NCBI GenBank assembly: GCA_002433075.1
Contig: DJHM01000022.1
Location: forward strand, 293,673 to 357,672
Reading direction: 5' to 3'
DNA from: Latescibacteria bacterium UBA6620
GTDB lineage: Bacteria; Latescibacterota; UBA2968
Length of the DNA: 64,000 nt
In this document: piece after piece, positions 32,512 to 41,590 of the stretch
Numbering within the stretch: position 1 is the first letter of the stretch
Layout of the letters: each line of letters begins with the position of its first letter
Notes under the pieces: model-generated
Databases searched by the model: none
The model's input: the letters and a program-made list of their open reading frames with translations, nothing else
What the model was told of the DNA's origin: nothing
Program-made: the position numbers and the translations under genes

Positions 32512-34053
32512 CTACGCTCCGTATCGGGGGGCGACGTCTTCGTTTCCGACGATAGAAGAATGGAGTCCTGCCCGGCGTCTCTCTACCAGGATGACCGCGC
32601 CCAAGGTCGGAATCAGGTAGAGAAGCATCGTTGTGATCAGAGACGGTTCTGAGATCACGTGAGGGGCCGGCACGAAAAGAACGTTTGGGAGGAACGAGAA
32701 ACCCAGCAGGGCGACCATAATCGAGAGTGACGACCTCCACCTCCAAAGGATCCTGCCTCCCGCAAGGATTCCCCCTACTGCCACCGCCACAGCAAGTATC
32801 ATGGAGAGGGCGTTTCTTATCCCATTGAAGGGTCTGACGGCGTAAGCGGACACGAAGTGCAGCGGCTTGCTCAGATAGTTCGCGATAACGGCCATTGGAG
32901 ATTCGGAGAGAATCCGCAGATACTCCGATCTGATGATCTCTTCGTGCCGTTCGTAGCTAATCACTCCCTCTTCTCCTCTGGCCCGGGCGATCGATCGGGC
33001 CTTCTCGAAAACGACGGAGTCGCGTCCCCACTCGATTCCGTACTCTCGACGAAGAAATTCGCTCGTCCCCAGACCCTTGTAGATCGTATCCCAGAATAAA
33101 TGCCGAGAGGTTGCGCTGCTGTAGGACGGGTCGGTTCCCGTAACCAGATGCAGCCGAAGCAATCCGTAGCCCCCAAGCAACAGCACGACGGGCCAGATAG
33201 CGATCGTACTGAAAACGTGACTTCCCAGGGAAGGTGCTTTACACTGATGCCAGGCAAGGGCCAAGAGGGCCACCAGCGCCACCGCAAAGACGTAAGACGA
33301 GGCGGAGCTCCTTGCGTGAATCGCCAACATCAAGATCCCCACCTGAATGGCTGCGGCAGAGATGTGGAATAACGTCGGGCGCGATCGACCCACAACAAGA
33401 ACGGCAAGATGAAGAGCGGGAAGAATGGCCAGTACGGAAAGGAATCGAGAGTTATGCACGGTCTGCAGCGGGATCCCTACATCGTGGGCGGAGGTTACAG
33501 TTGCGTAGTGTGCACACACGAACAGGACAAGCAGGTGAAGAAGCTCCGTTCGCCTTCGAAAGGCGAGGGAAAACGCTACCAACGATACCGCGAGAATAGA
33601 GACATACAGGAAGAGGAAGCTTGAAAGGCGAACTCCGAAGATTGCCAGCGCGTATTTGTAGAAGGTGGCAAGTCCGACATCTTCCCTGGCTAGGATGTAC
33701 GTCTGGTCGGTGTCTTGGATTTCCAGCTGTGTGGACCGATCCAGTGCTCGCTGAAGCGTGGGTCCGTGCGTCAAAAGCTCGCTCAAGGTCTTGTTGCGTC
33801 GCCGAAGATTATCTGGGACATTCGTCAGTCCATCCTGGATGAGACCATCGTGAACGCGAGCGAATCCGACATAGCCCCTCGATCCATACATAAGGTCGGA
33901 GATCGCGATCCCAAGCAAGGCGCTGTGTCTTCCGATCGGCTGAGGAATCGTCTCATGCATTCCAAGATCCAAAGCCTGGAAGACGGTCAACGAAAACACA
34001 CACGCCGACACCAGCATCAGGCACGCGCGAAGGCGTCTATGGCCCACGGCCAT
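32512..34053 (-). CDS. polytopic membrane protein, possible GT-C glycosyltransferase or polymerase
   Basis: From ATG 34051-34053 (TGATG overlap) the protein has about 513 residues and roughly ten hydrophobic segments. The first is at residues ~10-30, and a large loop at ~50-145 (including ARVHDGLIQDGLTNVPDNLR) precedes the helical bundle. That layout resembles GT-C or Wzy-like enzymes, but no clear catalytic signature is visible. A second hydrophilic loop spans ~330-400. It lies between a polysaccharide deacetylase and the GtrB-like transferase, which would suit use of a polyprenyl-phosphate sugar donor. Function is tentative. Confidence 0.6.
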   Translation of the reverse strand: MAVGHRRLRACLMLVSACVFSLTVFQALDLGMHETIPQPIGRHSALLGIAISDLMYGSRGYVGFARVHDGLIQDGLTNVPDNLRRRNKTLSELLTHGPTLQRALDRSTQLEIQDTDQTYILAREDVGLATFYKYALAIFGVRLSSFLFLYVSILAVSLVAFSLAFRRRTELLHLLVLFVCAHYATVTSAHDVGIPLQTVHNSRFLSVLAILPALHLAVLVVGRSRPTLFHISAAAIQVGILMLAIHARSSASSYVFAVALVALLALAWHQCKAPSLGSHVFSTIAIWPVVLLLGGYGLLRLHLVTGTDPSYSSATSRHLFWDTIYKGLGTSEFLRREYGIEWGRDSVVFEKARSIARARGEEGVISYERHEEIIRSEYLRILSESPMAVIANYLSKPLHFVSAYAVRPFNGIRNALSMILAVAVAVGGILAGGRILWRWRSSLSIMVALLGFSFLPNVLFVPAPHVISEPSLITTMLLYLIPTLGAVILVERRRAGLHSSIVGNEDVAPRYGA

Positions 34054-35024
34054 CACCTCAGCCACCGCGATTCGGAGTTCTCCGTGAAGGGCAGATCGTT
34101 CGTATCCAAGCGCGGAAGTGTATACGGATCCTTCAAGTTCGACACGACTCCCGTTTCAACAGCCAGTCCCATCGCGCACCCGGATCTTTGAAGAATGTCG
34201 ATCGTCCGCCGGTCGTAGCTCCCGGCTGGATAGCACATGATCCAGTCTGAGGGTTTCTGTCCCCATATATCCAGCATCAGTTCGACGGAGTTGAGGATCT
34301 CCTGTTCTTGTTGTTGGTCCGAAAGCGTCTCCAGGAAGCGGTGCGAATGAGCGTGACTGCCGACCTCCATGCCGTGCCTGTGCATCGTCTTTAGCTCTGG
34401 GACCGTCAGATACCATTCATCGACAATCACACTTTCATCTTCGGCAACGTTTCGCCGAAACAGATCGTCGGTGATGTCCTCACGAACGGGCTCCGGAAGC
34501 CGAGCCTGCAGGAGCCGCTTAATGAGAACAATTTCAATAGGGTCATACTTACCCTCTACCGCATAGCGCTGCCAGAGCTCGGCATCCTCAGGTATTTCGA
34601 AATGCCGTCGGTGTGGCTTCAGGAGATGAAATACTTTCTCCAGCAAAGCCTTGGCATCCTCACACACTGCCAGAACAAGCTGGAGCTTATGGACGCCCAG
34701 GAGACACCGTTCGACGATTGCCTTCGACGGTGGAAAAAAGCAGCCCGTAAGCCCTCGTTCCTCCAGCATTGGAAAGACGGTCACGAAATGATCGAGAAAA
34801 CCATCGTCGAAGGTCAAAAGGCACGCACGCTGTGGGAGCTTCGACTCGCCCTTCACTGCCGCAACCACCTCACGGCCCGAGCAGACCGTGTAATGCTTCT
34901 GAATGAAATCCAACTGACCGGAGAACTCGCTCGTTGTAAGCGCTTTGATTCCAGGATATCTGCTACGACTCAGGTCGCGGACGTAGTGATACATCACAAT
35001 CGTCAGCAGGGGCCTCTGTTTCAT
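34053..35024 (-). CDS. polysaccharide deacetylase (NodB domain)
   Basis: The start is ATG 35022-35024 (TGATG overlap with the GNAT gene). The 323-residue protein has IVMYHYVRD near the start, the NodB motif LLTFDDGFLDHF with the metal-binding Asp, and GSHAHSHRFLETL with the two metal-binding histidines. A C-terminal MCYPAGSYDRRTIDIL follows. An insertion of about 80 residues separates the two motifs. No signal peptide is seen, so it may act in the cytoplasm on a lipid-linked or nucleotide-linked N-acetyl sugar. It is the second deacetylase in this stretch, of an unrelated fold to the ChbG-like one. Confidence 0.85.
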   Translation of the reverse strand: MKQRPLLTIVMYHYVRDLSRSRYPGIKALTTSEFSGQLDFIQKHYTVCSGREVVAAVKGESKLPQRACLLTFDDGFLDHFVTVFPMLEERGLTGCFFPPSKAIVERCLLGVHKLQLVLAVCEDAKALLEKVFHLLKPHRRHFEIPEDAELWQRYAVEGKYDPIEIVLIKRLLQARLPEPVREDITDDLFRRNVAEDESVIVDEWYLTVPELKTMHRHGMEVGSHAHSHRFLETLSDQQQEQEILNSVELMLDIWGQKPSDWIMCYPAGSYDRRTIDILQRSGCAMGLAVETGVVSNLKDPYTLPRLDTNDLPFTENSESRWLR

Positions 35025-36205
35025 CAGTAGACCCAACTTCCTTCGCGTCCCAGAAGGTTAGGTCGATCCTGATCGTTTTCCGACTTGACGATGTAGGTGT
35101 CGCCGAACGGGATCTGTGACTGTCTATCGGGCACCGACAGACGAAAGAACGCATTGATCGGCGTCCCCCCGTAGCTCAGCGGTTGGAACCAGATCGGAAC
35201 GCTACAAATGTCCGGCCCGAAGGACGCTGTCTGTCCCCTGAAACCGAGCTCCTTCATCAGGGATCCAAACCGTGGTGACCCACAGTAGAAATCAGCCATG
35301 AGGCATCCTTCCCTGGTCGCCCAACTCAGAACCCCTCCGATGAGCGCATGGAGGTCACGATCGGTTTTGCCGGACCAGGCCTGATCGTTTGCTGGCAGGA
35401 TCTCGATGATTCTCAGAACATTGGCACCATCCAGACTGATGTGTTCCCTCGTGCAGATCTGTTCCAGCCTGGCCACGATGGTCCCGCTGCTCAACGGGTC
35501 GCCGAAGAAGTGATATTGGAAAGCAGGAGAGTCGACGTACCTCCAACGGAGGTACGCTTCGGATCTGTGGATCGCGAAGATACCGCTTGGGTAGGTTACT
35601 CGCTCCCAGACCTCAGAAATCGTATCCAGGTCCGGATCGTGCGGCGCCACGGGATCGGCAGGCTTGCAACCATCCATCCATCTCTCGATCTCTGACAGAT
35701 CAACCTTGTTGGCAAGCAGTTCCCAATAGCCGCCGCTTTGGAGCGGGAGTACGTATCGATGGAGAGCGTCCAGGTTCTGCCAGCCATTCTTCATGTATAT
35801 AGGTGCGGATGTTTGGCGATTGGATCCGAGGCTTGTGATGACGCGCGGAGAAATCTCGACGGTCTTCTCGTACATCCGATACCCCAGCTTCCGTCCTCTC
35901 AGTTCTCCGCGGATGTTCCAGAACGCATAGGTTCCGCCCTGGACGATTGACACCTTCCCGTCTTCCCCCGGTACCTGGAACAAACCAGGAATCATTCCTC
36001 TGAAACCAGCGACCTCGCCGTTCCATTCGAGCACGACGGAGGTGATCGCACCGTTTTCGTTTCCAACCCCCCGGTAAAACCAATCGAACAGCCAATCCTG
36101 GGTGATCGAATAATCCGCTCGCACGTGGTCCCGTATGAACGCCCGGACAGCGGGTCCATCCTCCTGAACATACCTTCTCACGCAAATGTCGCCGTCGGCA
36201 CTCAT
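35024..36205 (-). CDS. GNAT-fold acyltransferase, two-domain
   Basis: This 393-residue protein has an N-terminal GNAT-like half (DICVRRYVQEDGPAVRAFIR, VAGFRGMIPG, RGRKLGYRMYEKTVE) with the acyl-CoA-binding R-G-x-x-x-G pattern partly kept. The second half contains LRWRYVDSPAFQYHFF, a recurring motif of glycan-locus GNAT proteins. The other GNAT at 38.5-39.6 kb has the same LNWRY element. It likely acylates an amino sugar. Its neighbour downstream is a deacetylase and upstream lies a gene scar. Acyl donor unknown; the FkbH-loaded carrier protein at 39.6 kb is one possibility. Confidence 0.65.
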   Translation of the reverse strand: MSADGDICVRRYVQEDGPAVRAFIRDHVRADYSITQDWLFDWFYRGVGNENGAITSVVLEWNGEVAGFRGMIPGLFQVPGEDGKVSIVQGGTYAFWNIRGELRGRKLGYRMYEKTVEISPRVITSLGSNRQTSAPIYMKNGWQNLDALHRYVLPLQSGGYWELLANKVDLSEIERWMDGCKPADPVAPHDPDLDTISEVWERVTYPSGIFAIHRSEAYLRWRYVDSPAFQYHFFGDPLSSGTIVARLEQICTREHISLDGANVLRIIEILPANDQAWSGKTDRDLHALIGGVLSWATREGCLMADFYCGSPRFGSLMKELGFRGQTASFGPDICSVPIWFQPLSYGGTPINAFFRLSVPDRQSQIPFGDTYIVKSENDQDRPNLLGREGSWVY

Positions 36206-36223
36206 CTCGAATCCGTGTGCGCC

Positions 36224-37151
36224 TCAGAGATACAGTTTCTCAATCGCATTGACATACTTTGAGTTCCTCGTGAGGCGCCCCGGAAACCCCGTGACCAGGG
36301 TTCTCGCCTCTTCATCATTCGAGCTATCGTATTTGAGCTCGAGAACGAAGGTATCTCGCATCTGTACCCTGCAGCCCCCTCCAGGCTTTCCGTAAGCAAG
36401 ACGATCGTCGACCGTGAAAAAAAATCTTCCGTCGGCCGCGTGGTAATACCTCCGGTCGTATTGGATCGTAGCGGTTGGCCGCAGTGGATGAACGATCTCA
36501 ATGATCTGCTGCCGCTCGTAATCAGCAGCCATTACCATCGTCCCGGACAGCTTCCTCAGGGTGTGGGGAGAAAACGGAGCCAGCGTGTGGATTGCCTTGG
36601 CTCCGATCGCGTTCACCCGGTGCTTGATCTCGAGCCGACTGTTCAAGCCTTTCGATTCCGTCCGTCCATACCAACGAACACGAACTTTGGCTCGGGTGCT
36701 GACCCCCGCTACGGTCTGATGATAGAGATCCAACATCGGCGTATCGTGCCGTTGACAGTCCGTCTAAAACGAATGTGGTGACCCTCGTCTGATTCGCCCC
36801 AAAACCGAGACCCAGTGCAATCGTCAGAAAGATGAACGCGAGTTCTTCGGGATCCTTGATTGCCGTCCTGAAACAGACGATCGACAGCGTTCCAACGAGC
36901 CCGAGGGAGAGGACCAGTGAGGACTTAACCACGGAAATCGCCATCATCGTCGTCACAGCGATGAGCACGAAACTGCGAGCAAGCTGTCGTCTGTTCAACA
37001 ACGTCGTTCCGAATCGCTCGTAGACCACGGCTAGAATCATAGACAGCACAGCGGTAAGCACCAGAGAAGTAGCAAAGCTGGTTATGTCCATCGGGCCGGC
37101 CTGATAGAGAACGTAGTCGGTCAGGCCCTCGCTTACTCTCGTACTGTCCAT
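36224..37151 (-). pseudogene. deletion scar joining a DUF4956 membrane protein to a VTC-domain polyphosphate polymerase
   Basis: At 37151-36780 one frame encodes a DUF4956-type membrane protein. It contains FGTTLLNRRQLARSFVLIAV, TLSIVCFRTAIKDPEELAFI and LGLGFGANQ, then loses its last membrane helix and reads on into unrelated sequence to 36522. In the next frame, from about 36745 to 36224, is the C-terminal two thirds of a VTC domain: DTPMLDLYHQTVAG, then KVRVRWYG, RLEIKHRV, QYDRRYYH, and FVLELKYD. Its N-terminal ~70 residues are missing, and a TAG precedes it in frame. The two families normally sit side by side as full-length genes, so an out-of-frame deletion across their junction is the simplest explanation. 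A short VTC product from ATG 36734-36736 could still be made. Confidence 0.65.
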
Positions 37152-37208
37152 GGGTCCCTCTGAGCGTGTATCAATCTGGTTTGGATTTCCGTCCGCATCG
37201 CTCGGCGC

Positions 37209-38507
37209 TCATGCGAACAACTCAGGGTTCTGAAGCAGAAAGCGGGACGCGACTCGTAGCGGAGCTCTTCTACATCTGTGGTCGGCCGGGAAGACTGCAC
37301 GAAACCTTTCACGTAGCGTTTCCGCCTCGACAGGTTCGGACCACCGGCCTTGTAATCTGAGAACCATCTCCTCCGCGAGATCTCGAATTTCTTCGGAGGG
37401 GCTATTTATGACGCGCAGACCGGCCTCACGATACCATTCAGAGTGATTCCATCTATCCGCGCCCATCTGTACGATTTCTCGGAAGGACAAGATCCGACCC
37501 AGTCGGTCCGAGTAGATCCGCTTGGGGATAAAGAGATCTCGATCGTACCTGGGGGTGACTCCGATCGGTATCCAGTTCGCGAAGGCGCTAGGACGCCCCA
37601 GTACGTAAGGCACCGTGCAGATTCCTGCGGTGCTGCCAAGAAAGAACTCGCATCGGCCACATAGGTACATGTCACCGAAGTCCGATCGGAATCGAGTTGC
37701 ATAATCAATGATGCGCGGGTTAGAGGTCAGCAGGTCCGATGGGACCTCGAACCCCATCCGCACTGCGTAAAACCCCTGGGCGGTCAGATACTCCGTAGCG
37801 GCCAAGTAGGTTTCGATCTCGGAGTCGCGATAGTCGTGATACTGCCATTTCTTGGCCGTCCAGTAAGTGTGTTGCCTCCTCAGATAGGCACCATCTCTGG
37901 AATGGAAGCAGATGAAAGGTGCACTCGGTTCGATTCCCATCCGCGAAAGCAGGGCTCTTCCTCTGGCCTCTTCTTCAGGTGTAAAAGACAGTTGTGGCTT
38001 TATCCGGTTGTACTCCTCGAACTCGTCTCCAGTCGACTTGAGATTCACCCAAACTCGGGCCCTTTCCGCCGACCGTTGAAAGCGGGCTTGTACCATCTTG
38101 AGAACGCTATCCGGAACCCGAACCACCGTTATCCTTCGTCGAATCATCTTGAGCAACTGATGGTTCGAAGGCGTTCCACTCAGGAACAGGCAGACCCTTT
38201 TCTGCAAGTCCGTCGATCGTCTTCTGAGAAAAACCTCTGTATTGTCCGACAGGTGCCCAACTCGGTCATAGAGCAGTCTCCCGGTTTGAAAACCGGGATA
38301 GATGCATTTTGCGATCCACAGAAGAGCAAGGATGGCGACCTCGAACGAAACCAGAACAGGAAGCAACGCGATCCGCCTGAGGAGTCTTGCGCCCATGGCC
38401 ACGCGCGACGACCAGTCTGCAACCAGGAAGCGCCGCATCCTGGCACCCAGGCCATTCACTTGCGTGCTCTGCCCGGCATCAAGGGCCGATGGGCCGGCAG
38501 CGTCCAT
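37209..38507 (-). CDS. TIGR04372-family putative glycosyltransferase
   Basis: This 432-residue protein has an N-terminal hydrophobic segment (LLPVLVSFEVAILALLWIAK, residues ~47-66), which may anchor it to the membrane. The recognised family block is FICFHSRDGAYLRRQ, then HDYRDSEIETYLAATEYLT, FYAVRMG, and FFLGSTAGICTVPYVLGRPS, a GT-B-like pattern seen in surface-glycan loci. The start ATG overlaps the GNAT stop (TGATG). Donor and acceptor are unknown. Confidence 0.75.
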   Translation of the reverse strand: MDAAGPSALDAGQSTQVNGLGARMRRFLVADWSSRVAMGARLLRRIALLPVLVSFEVAILALLWIAKCIYPGFQTGRLLYDRVGHLSDNTEVFLRRRSTDLQKRVCLFLSGTPSNHQLLKMIRRRITVVRVPDSVLKMVQARFQRSAERARVWVNLKSTGDEFEEYNRIKPQLSFTPEEEARGRALLSRMGIEPSAPFICFHSRDGAYLRRQHTYWTAKKWQYHDYRDSEIETYLAATEYLTAQGFYAVRMGFEVPSDLLTSNPRIIDYATRFRSDFGDMYLCGRCEFFLGSTAGICTVPYVLGRPSAFANWIPIGVTPRYDRDLFIPKRIYSDRLGRILSFREIVQMGADRWNHSEWYREAGLRVINSPSEEIRDLAEEMVLRLQGRWSEPVEAETLRERFRAVFPADHRCRRAPLRVASRFLLQNPELFA

Positions 38508-39562
38508 CAGAGCTTCTCCCTGTCGATGTCAGAGTCTCCCTTCGTGATGTACCACGAATCAAACGGGAATCTGCGCGGCTTTCTGTGAGGTGGAAAATCA
38601 ATGGCCATCTGGATGTCTGGAGCGTGGTTCGTCGGGCGAAACTGATGCGGAATCGGCCCTCCGGTCATCGTTCGACTGCCGAACAATCCCATCGCCTCCA
38701 CGTGGGTGCCCAACACCCGACTCGTCGTGAAAAAGTCGAGCAGAATCGCACCTTCGTTCCTCCCCACGGCAGCGAGTGCAAGCATAGTCTCTTCGGAGGA
38801 CTGTCCTTCGTAGCCCCACTCCAGGATTCTGATCACGCGATCATCGCAACCCTTGATGTTTTCGATACGAAAGACACAGAAGCCATTCTCATCGCGTACG
38901 ATCCTGTAGCTGTGTTTCGGTATGTCGATGTATCGCCAGTTCAGATAATTTCCAGAACGGCGAACGCTGGCTCCCCACAGACCCTCGAAGCGGAACTCGT
39001 ACTCGGGTTCGAATCGCTCGCCCGTTTCTGGCAACTCGGGTACATTGCCACCGCTGAGCTGGCGAGCGGATGTGCCCAGGCGATCTCTGTCAGCCTTCTC
39101 GGTGATCTCGAATCGCTTCATCACCTTGTCGGGTTCCAGGATTCCGACCCAACGAGGCAGCGTGCCGACCGGGATGCGGTAAGCCGAGTAGACCGAAACG
39201 GATTCGGGTGTCAGGCCAACGTGGAAACGGTGGTCATACTCGGCCATGACGCGGGACAGCAGCTGGACGCCCCCAGTACCAACCCCTCCGTAGTGCCAGG
39301 TCAAAGTCCAGCACCCACACTCCACTCCCGCCGATGTTCTAAACTCAAGAGGCACGTAACCAAGCAGCCCCTTCAACTCCCGTTCCTCCTCTAGAAGCCA
39401 GAGGTGGTAGCTTCCATTGGCCGTGAACGGGGTGTCTCGGAACTGCCAGTCGATATAGTCCCGCTCCTGGAGGCGCGGATTAGCTCCATATAGCGTCTGG
39501 AATGCCTCCATCACTGCCGGCACATCCGCCGGCTCACACGGCCTGACCGCAGACGCTGTCAT
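38507..39562 (-). CDS. GNAT-fold acyltransferase
   Basis: This 351-residue protein opens VRPCEPADVPAVMEAFQTLY and has LKGLLGYVPLEFRT, then a C-terminal half with SGNYLNWRYIDIPKHSYRIV, the same W-R-Y element as the GNAT at 35-36 kb. The gene overlaps the acyl carrier protein gene by four bases (ATGA), which makes an acyl-ACP donor likely. It would move the FkbH-generated acyl group onto an amino or hydroxyl group of a sugar. That donor link is inference from gene order. Confidence 0.68.
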   Translation of the reverse strand: MTASAVRPCEPADVPAVMEAFQTLYGANPRLQERDYIDWQFRDTPFTANGSYHLWLLEEERELKGLLGYVPLEFRTSAGVECGCWTLTWHYGGVGTGGVQLLSRVMAEYDHRFHVGLTPESVSVYSAYRIPVGTLPRWVGILEPDKVMKRFEITEKADRDRLGTSARQLSGGNVPELPETGERFEPEYEFRFEGLWGASVRRSGNYLNWRYIDIPKHSYRIVRDENGFCVFRIENIKGCDDRVIRILEWGYEGQSSEETMLALAAVGRNEGAILLDFFTTSRVLGTHVEAMGLFGSRTMTGGPIPHQFRPTNHAPDIQMAIDFPPHRKPRRFPFDSWYITKGDSDIDREKL

Positions 39563-39804
39563 TTTGCATCCGACTTCAAAGATTCGATCTCGTCCACAAT
39601 GACACCGACCGTCGTCAACTCACCGACTCGTACGTCGTCGAACTCGACCTCGAAGACCTCCTCAAGCGAAGCGATCAGGTCAAGGTGAGACATGGAATCC
39701 CATCGCTCGACGGTTTCGGCGGACGTCTCACGGGAAACCGATTCAAGGTTGAACAGATCGGATACGACCCGACCAACTTTCTCCTGGAGAGGACCACCAA
39801 TCAC
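39559..39804 (-). CDS. acyl carrier protein, FkbH partner
   Basis: This is an 81-residue carrier protein with the phosphopantetheine serine S37 in ERWDSMSHLDLIASLEEVFE. GTG start at 39802-39804 overlaps the FkbH gene stop, and its own stop overlaps the GNAT gene. It is distinct in sequence from the carrier protein at 12.1-12.4 kb, so the locus has two separate acyl-loading systems. Loading would be by the adjacent FkbH protein with a glyceryl-type group, and unloading by the adjacent GNAT. Confidence 0.9.
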   Translation of the reverse strand: MIGGPLQEKVGRVVSDLFNLESVSRETSAETVERWDSMSHLDLIASLEEVFEVEFDDVRVGELTTVGVIVDEIESLKSDAK

Positions 39805-41579
39805 GTCGTAACCGGTTCGAGCGAGATGTGCGAGGGCACAGTCAGCTTCAAGTCCTGGGCATCAGCGCTGAATGTAACGCCTTCTTTCGTCTTTCCAGTC
39901 TGCTCCATACCAAAGCTCGGCCAGAAGTCCGCTGTCTGCTCGTTTTTGGAGGTAGGGATGTACTCAGCTGTCCAGTAGAGGTTGCCCCACGATGCGCATA
40001 GATGGTTGATGCATTCCGAGGCGAACGCTGTCTCGAGCTCTCTGCCCAGAACACGACAACTCATCAAGAACGTATCAACGCGACCTGTCTCCTGCTTCCT
40101 CTTCGCGATGAAGACTCCCGTCAGCCCGGAGTCGCCGAACCGATCGGACACGGATAGAGTATAGACAGCGGATTCTTCATCCCCGGCCATCGCCTGGATC
40201 TCTGCTTCGCTATAGCGCCGTGTTGTCAGGTTGAACTGATTCGTCTTCTGCGTCAGCTGGCTCACTCTGGCAATCTCCTCGGAGGTCGCCTCGTGAACGC
40301 GAACGCAAGTCCCGAGCGATTTCAGGTATTCTTCCACGCTCCCCAACCGCTCCTTGTACCGTTTTCTTCCCTGCTGCTCCTGATACATCCGGGTCCGGGA
40401 ACGGTCTTCCTCCGTCTTCGACAGAACATCGAACGGATCGTGCTCCAGAAAAAGCCTGGGCAACTGATGAAGTTTCTGTGGTACAGGCAGGACCATCACC
40501 TCCGGCATCAGGCTCTCGATGAGTCCCTGCTCGACCTCACTGTCGTCCACGAAGACCATGCTGTCTGTCGACAGATTGAGTTCATCCGACAGGGAACTCA
40601 AGTTCTGGTGCTTCGGGAGCCAGTTGATACGGTGAGCAGCTATGTGATCTCTGTTGAGTAGGCAATGAGGGTGTTGGTCCAACAGATCTAGTACATCCTC
40701 TTCATTGTTCTTGCTGCATAACGCAAGCACCACGCCCCGCGATTCGAGTTGAAGCACCGACTTCTGGAAGTCATAGTAGATCCGCCCGGGGTTCCCATTC
40801 GGATCCAGATCAACACCCTTGATACCGTCTTCGCCAACCACGCCGCCCCATAACGTGTTGTCGCAATCCAGAACGAGGCACTTTTTCGCGTGACCTCGCA
40901 GGCTACGAATGACATTTCCGATTTCCCTGGCGTAGCGATCCAGGAAGTCGAAGCGAAAGGGAGCCAGCGAAGAATACCAGGATCGTGCATCCAGGGACGC
41001 CTTTGCCCCGAAACGCATAAGAATGGCCTCAAAGTCAATGAGCACGAATCTAGAGGGGTGAAATTCGGCGTACTCCCGAATGACCTGATTCAGGCCAGTT
41101 GTTCGAATGTCGAGTGACCGGTCACCTGCTCTACGGTGTCCGAATAGAACCGGATCGGGCCGAAGAAAAGTGTTGGCGACGACGACCGCTCGAGTCCTCT
41201 CCAGGATCGCGTCGAACAAAGCTTCGATCCGTGGGCCCGGATCGTCTTCCCAGTTCGAGATTTCGAAGTCTTTGTGAAAGGGCTCGAGTAGGAGTGAACT
41301 GACAATGACGTCGGGATCAGACCCGTTAACCTTGATGTCTCCACTCAGGATAGCCTGGACGTAGTCTCCATAGTTCCCGAACCCCAGTTCTGCTCTGATC
41401 TCATCTCTCAACAGGTGATACTTTAGAAATGGCGCGATCGGCTCGATGGTGAAATTCCGCAGGAACATGACGCGCACGGGGTGAACGTCCCGAACCAAAC
41501 CCTCCTGCCGGTCCAAGAGACCTATGAGGGCAGAAACGGGTCTCGGGGGGGAGACCGGGAGTTTGCTGTTGACGTCCAC
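39801..41579 (-). CDS. FkbH-like HAD-family acyl-loading enzyme
   Basis: This 592-residue protein has an N-terminal region of ~230 residues (VRVMFLRNFTIEPIAPFLKY, an SGNH-like start). The FkbH HAD domain has LVLDCDNTLWGGVVGEDG (DCDNT at 238-242) and VFVDDSEVEQGLI. A C-terminal GNAT-like domain carries VSQLTQKTNQFNLTTRRYSE and FGDSGLTGVF. FkbH enzymes take 1,3-bisphosphoglycerate, dephosphorylate it, and load a glyceryl group on a carrier protein. GTG start at 41577-41579 has GAGG nine bases upstream. In glycan loci this family supplies lactyl- or glyceryl-type acyl groups for amino sugars. Confidence 0.88.
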   Translation of the reverse strand: MDVNSKLPVSPPRPVSALIGLLDRQEGLVRDVHPVRVMFLRNFTIEPIAPFLKYHLLRDEIRAELGFGNYGDYVQAILSGDIKVNGSDPDVIVSSLLLEPFHKDFEISNWEDDPGPRIEALFDAILERTRAVVVANTFLRPDPVLFGHRRAGDRSLDIRTTGLNQVIREYAEFHPSRFVLIDFEAILMRFGAKASLDARSWYSSLAPFRFDFLDRYAREIGNVIRSLRGHAKKCLVLDCDNTLWGGVVGEDGIKGVDLDPNGNPGRIYYDFQKSVLQLESRGVVLALCSKNNEEDVLDLLDQHPHCLLNRDHIAAHRINWLPKHQNLSSLSDELNLSTDSMVFVDDSEVEQGLIESLMPEVMVLPVPQKLHQLPRLFLEHDPFDVLSKTEEDRSRTRMYQEQQGRKRYKERLGSVEEYLKSLGTCVRVHEATSEEIARVSQLTQKTNQFNLTTRRYSEAEIQAMAGDEESAVYTLSVSDRFGDSGLTGVFIAKRKQETGRVDTFLMSCRVLGRELETAFASECINHLCASWGNLYWTAEYIPTSKNEQTADFWPSFGMEQTGKTKEGVTFSADAQDLKLTVPSHISLEPVTT

Positions 41580-41590
41580 AACTCGCCTCG

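Noticed and set aside
38387..39394. Plus-strand open frame of 335 codons
   Set aside because: Antisense to the GNAT gene and the start of the TIGR04372 gene, both well supported by motifs and coupling; the plus-strand product shows no family signature.
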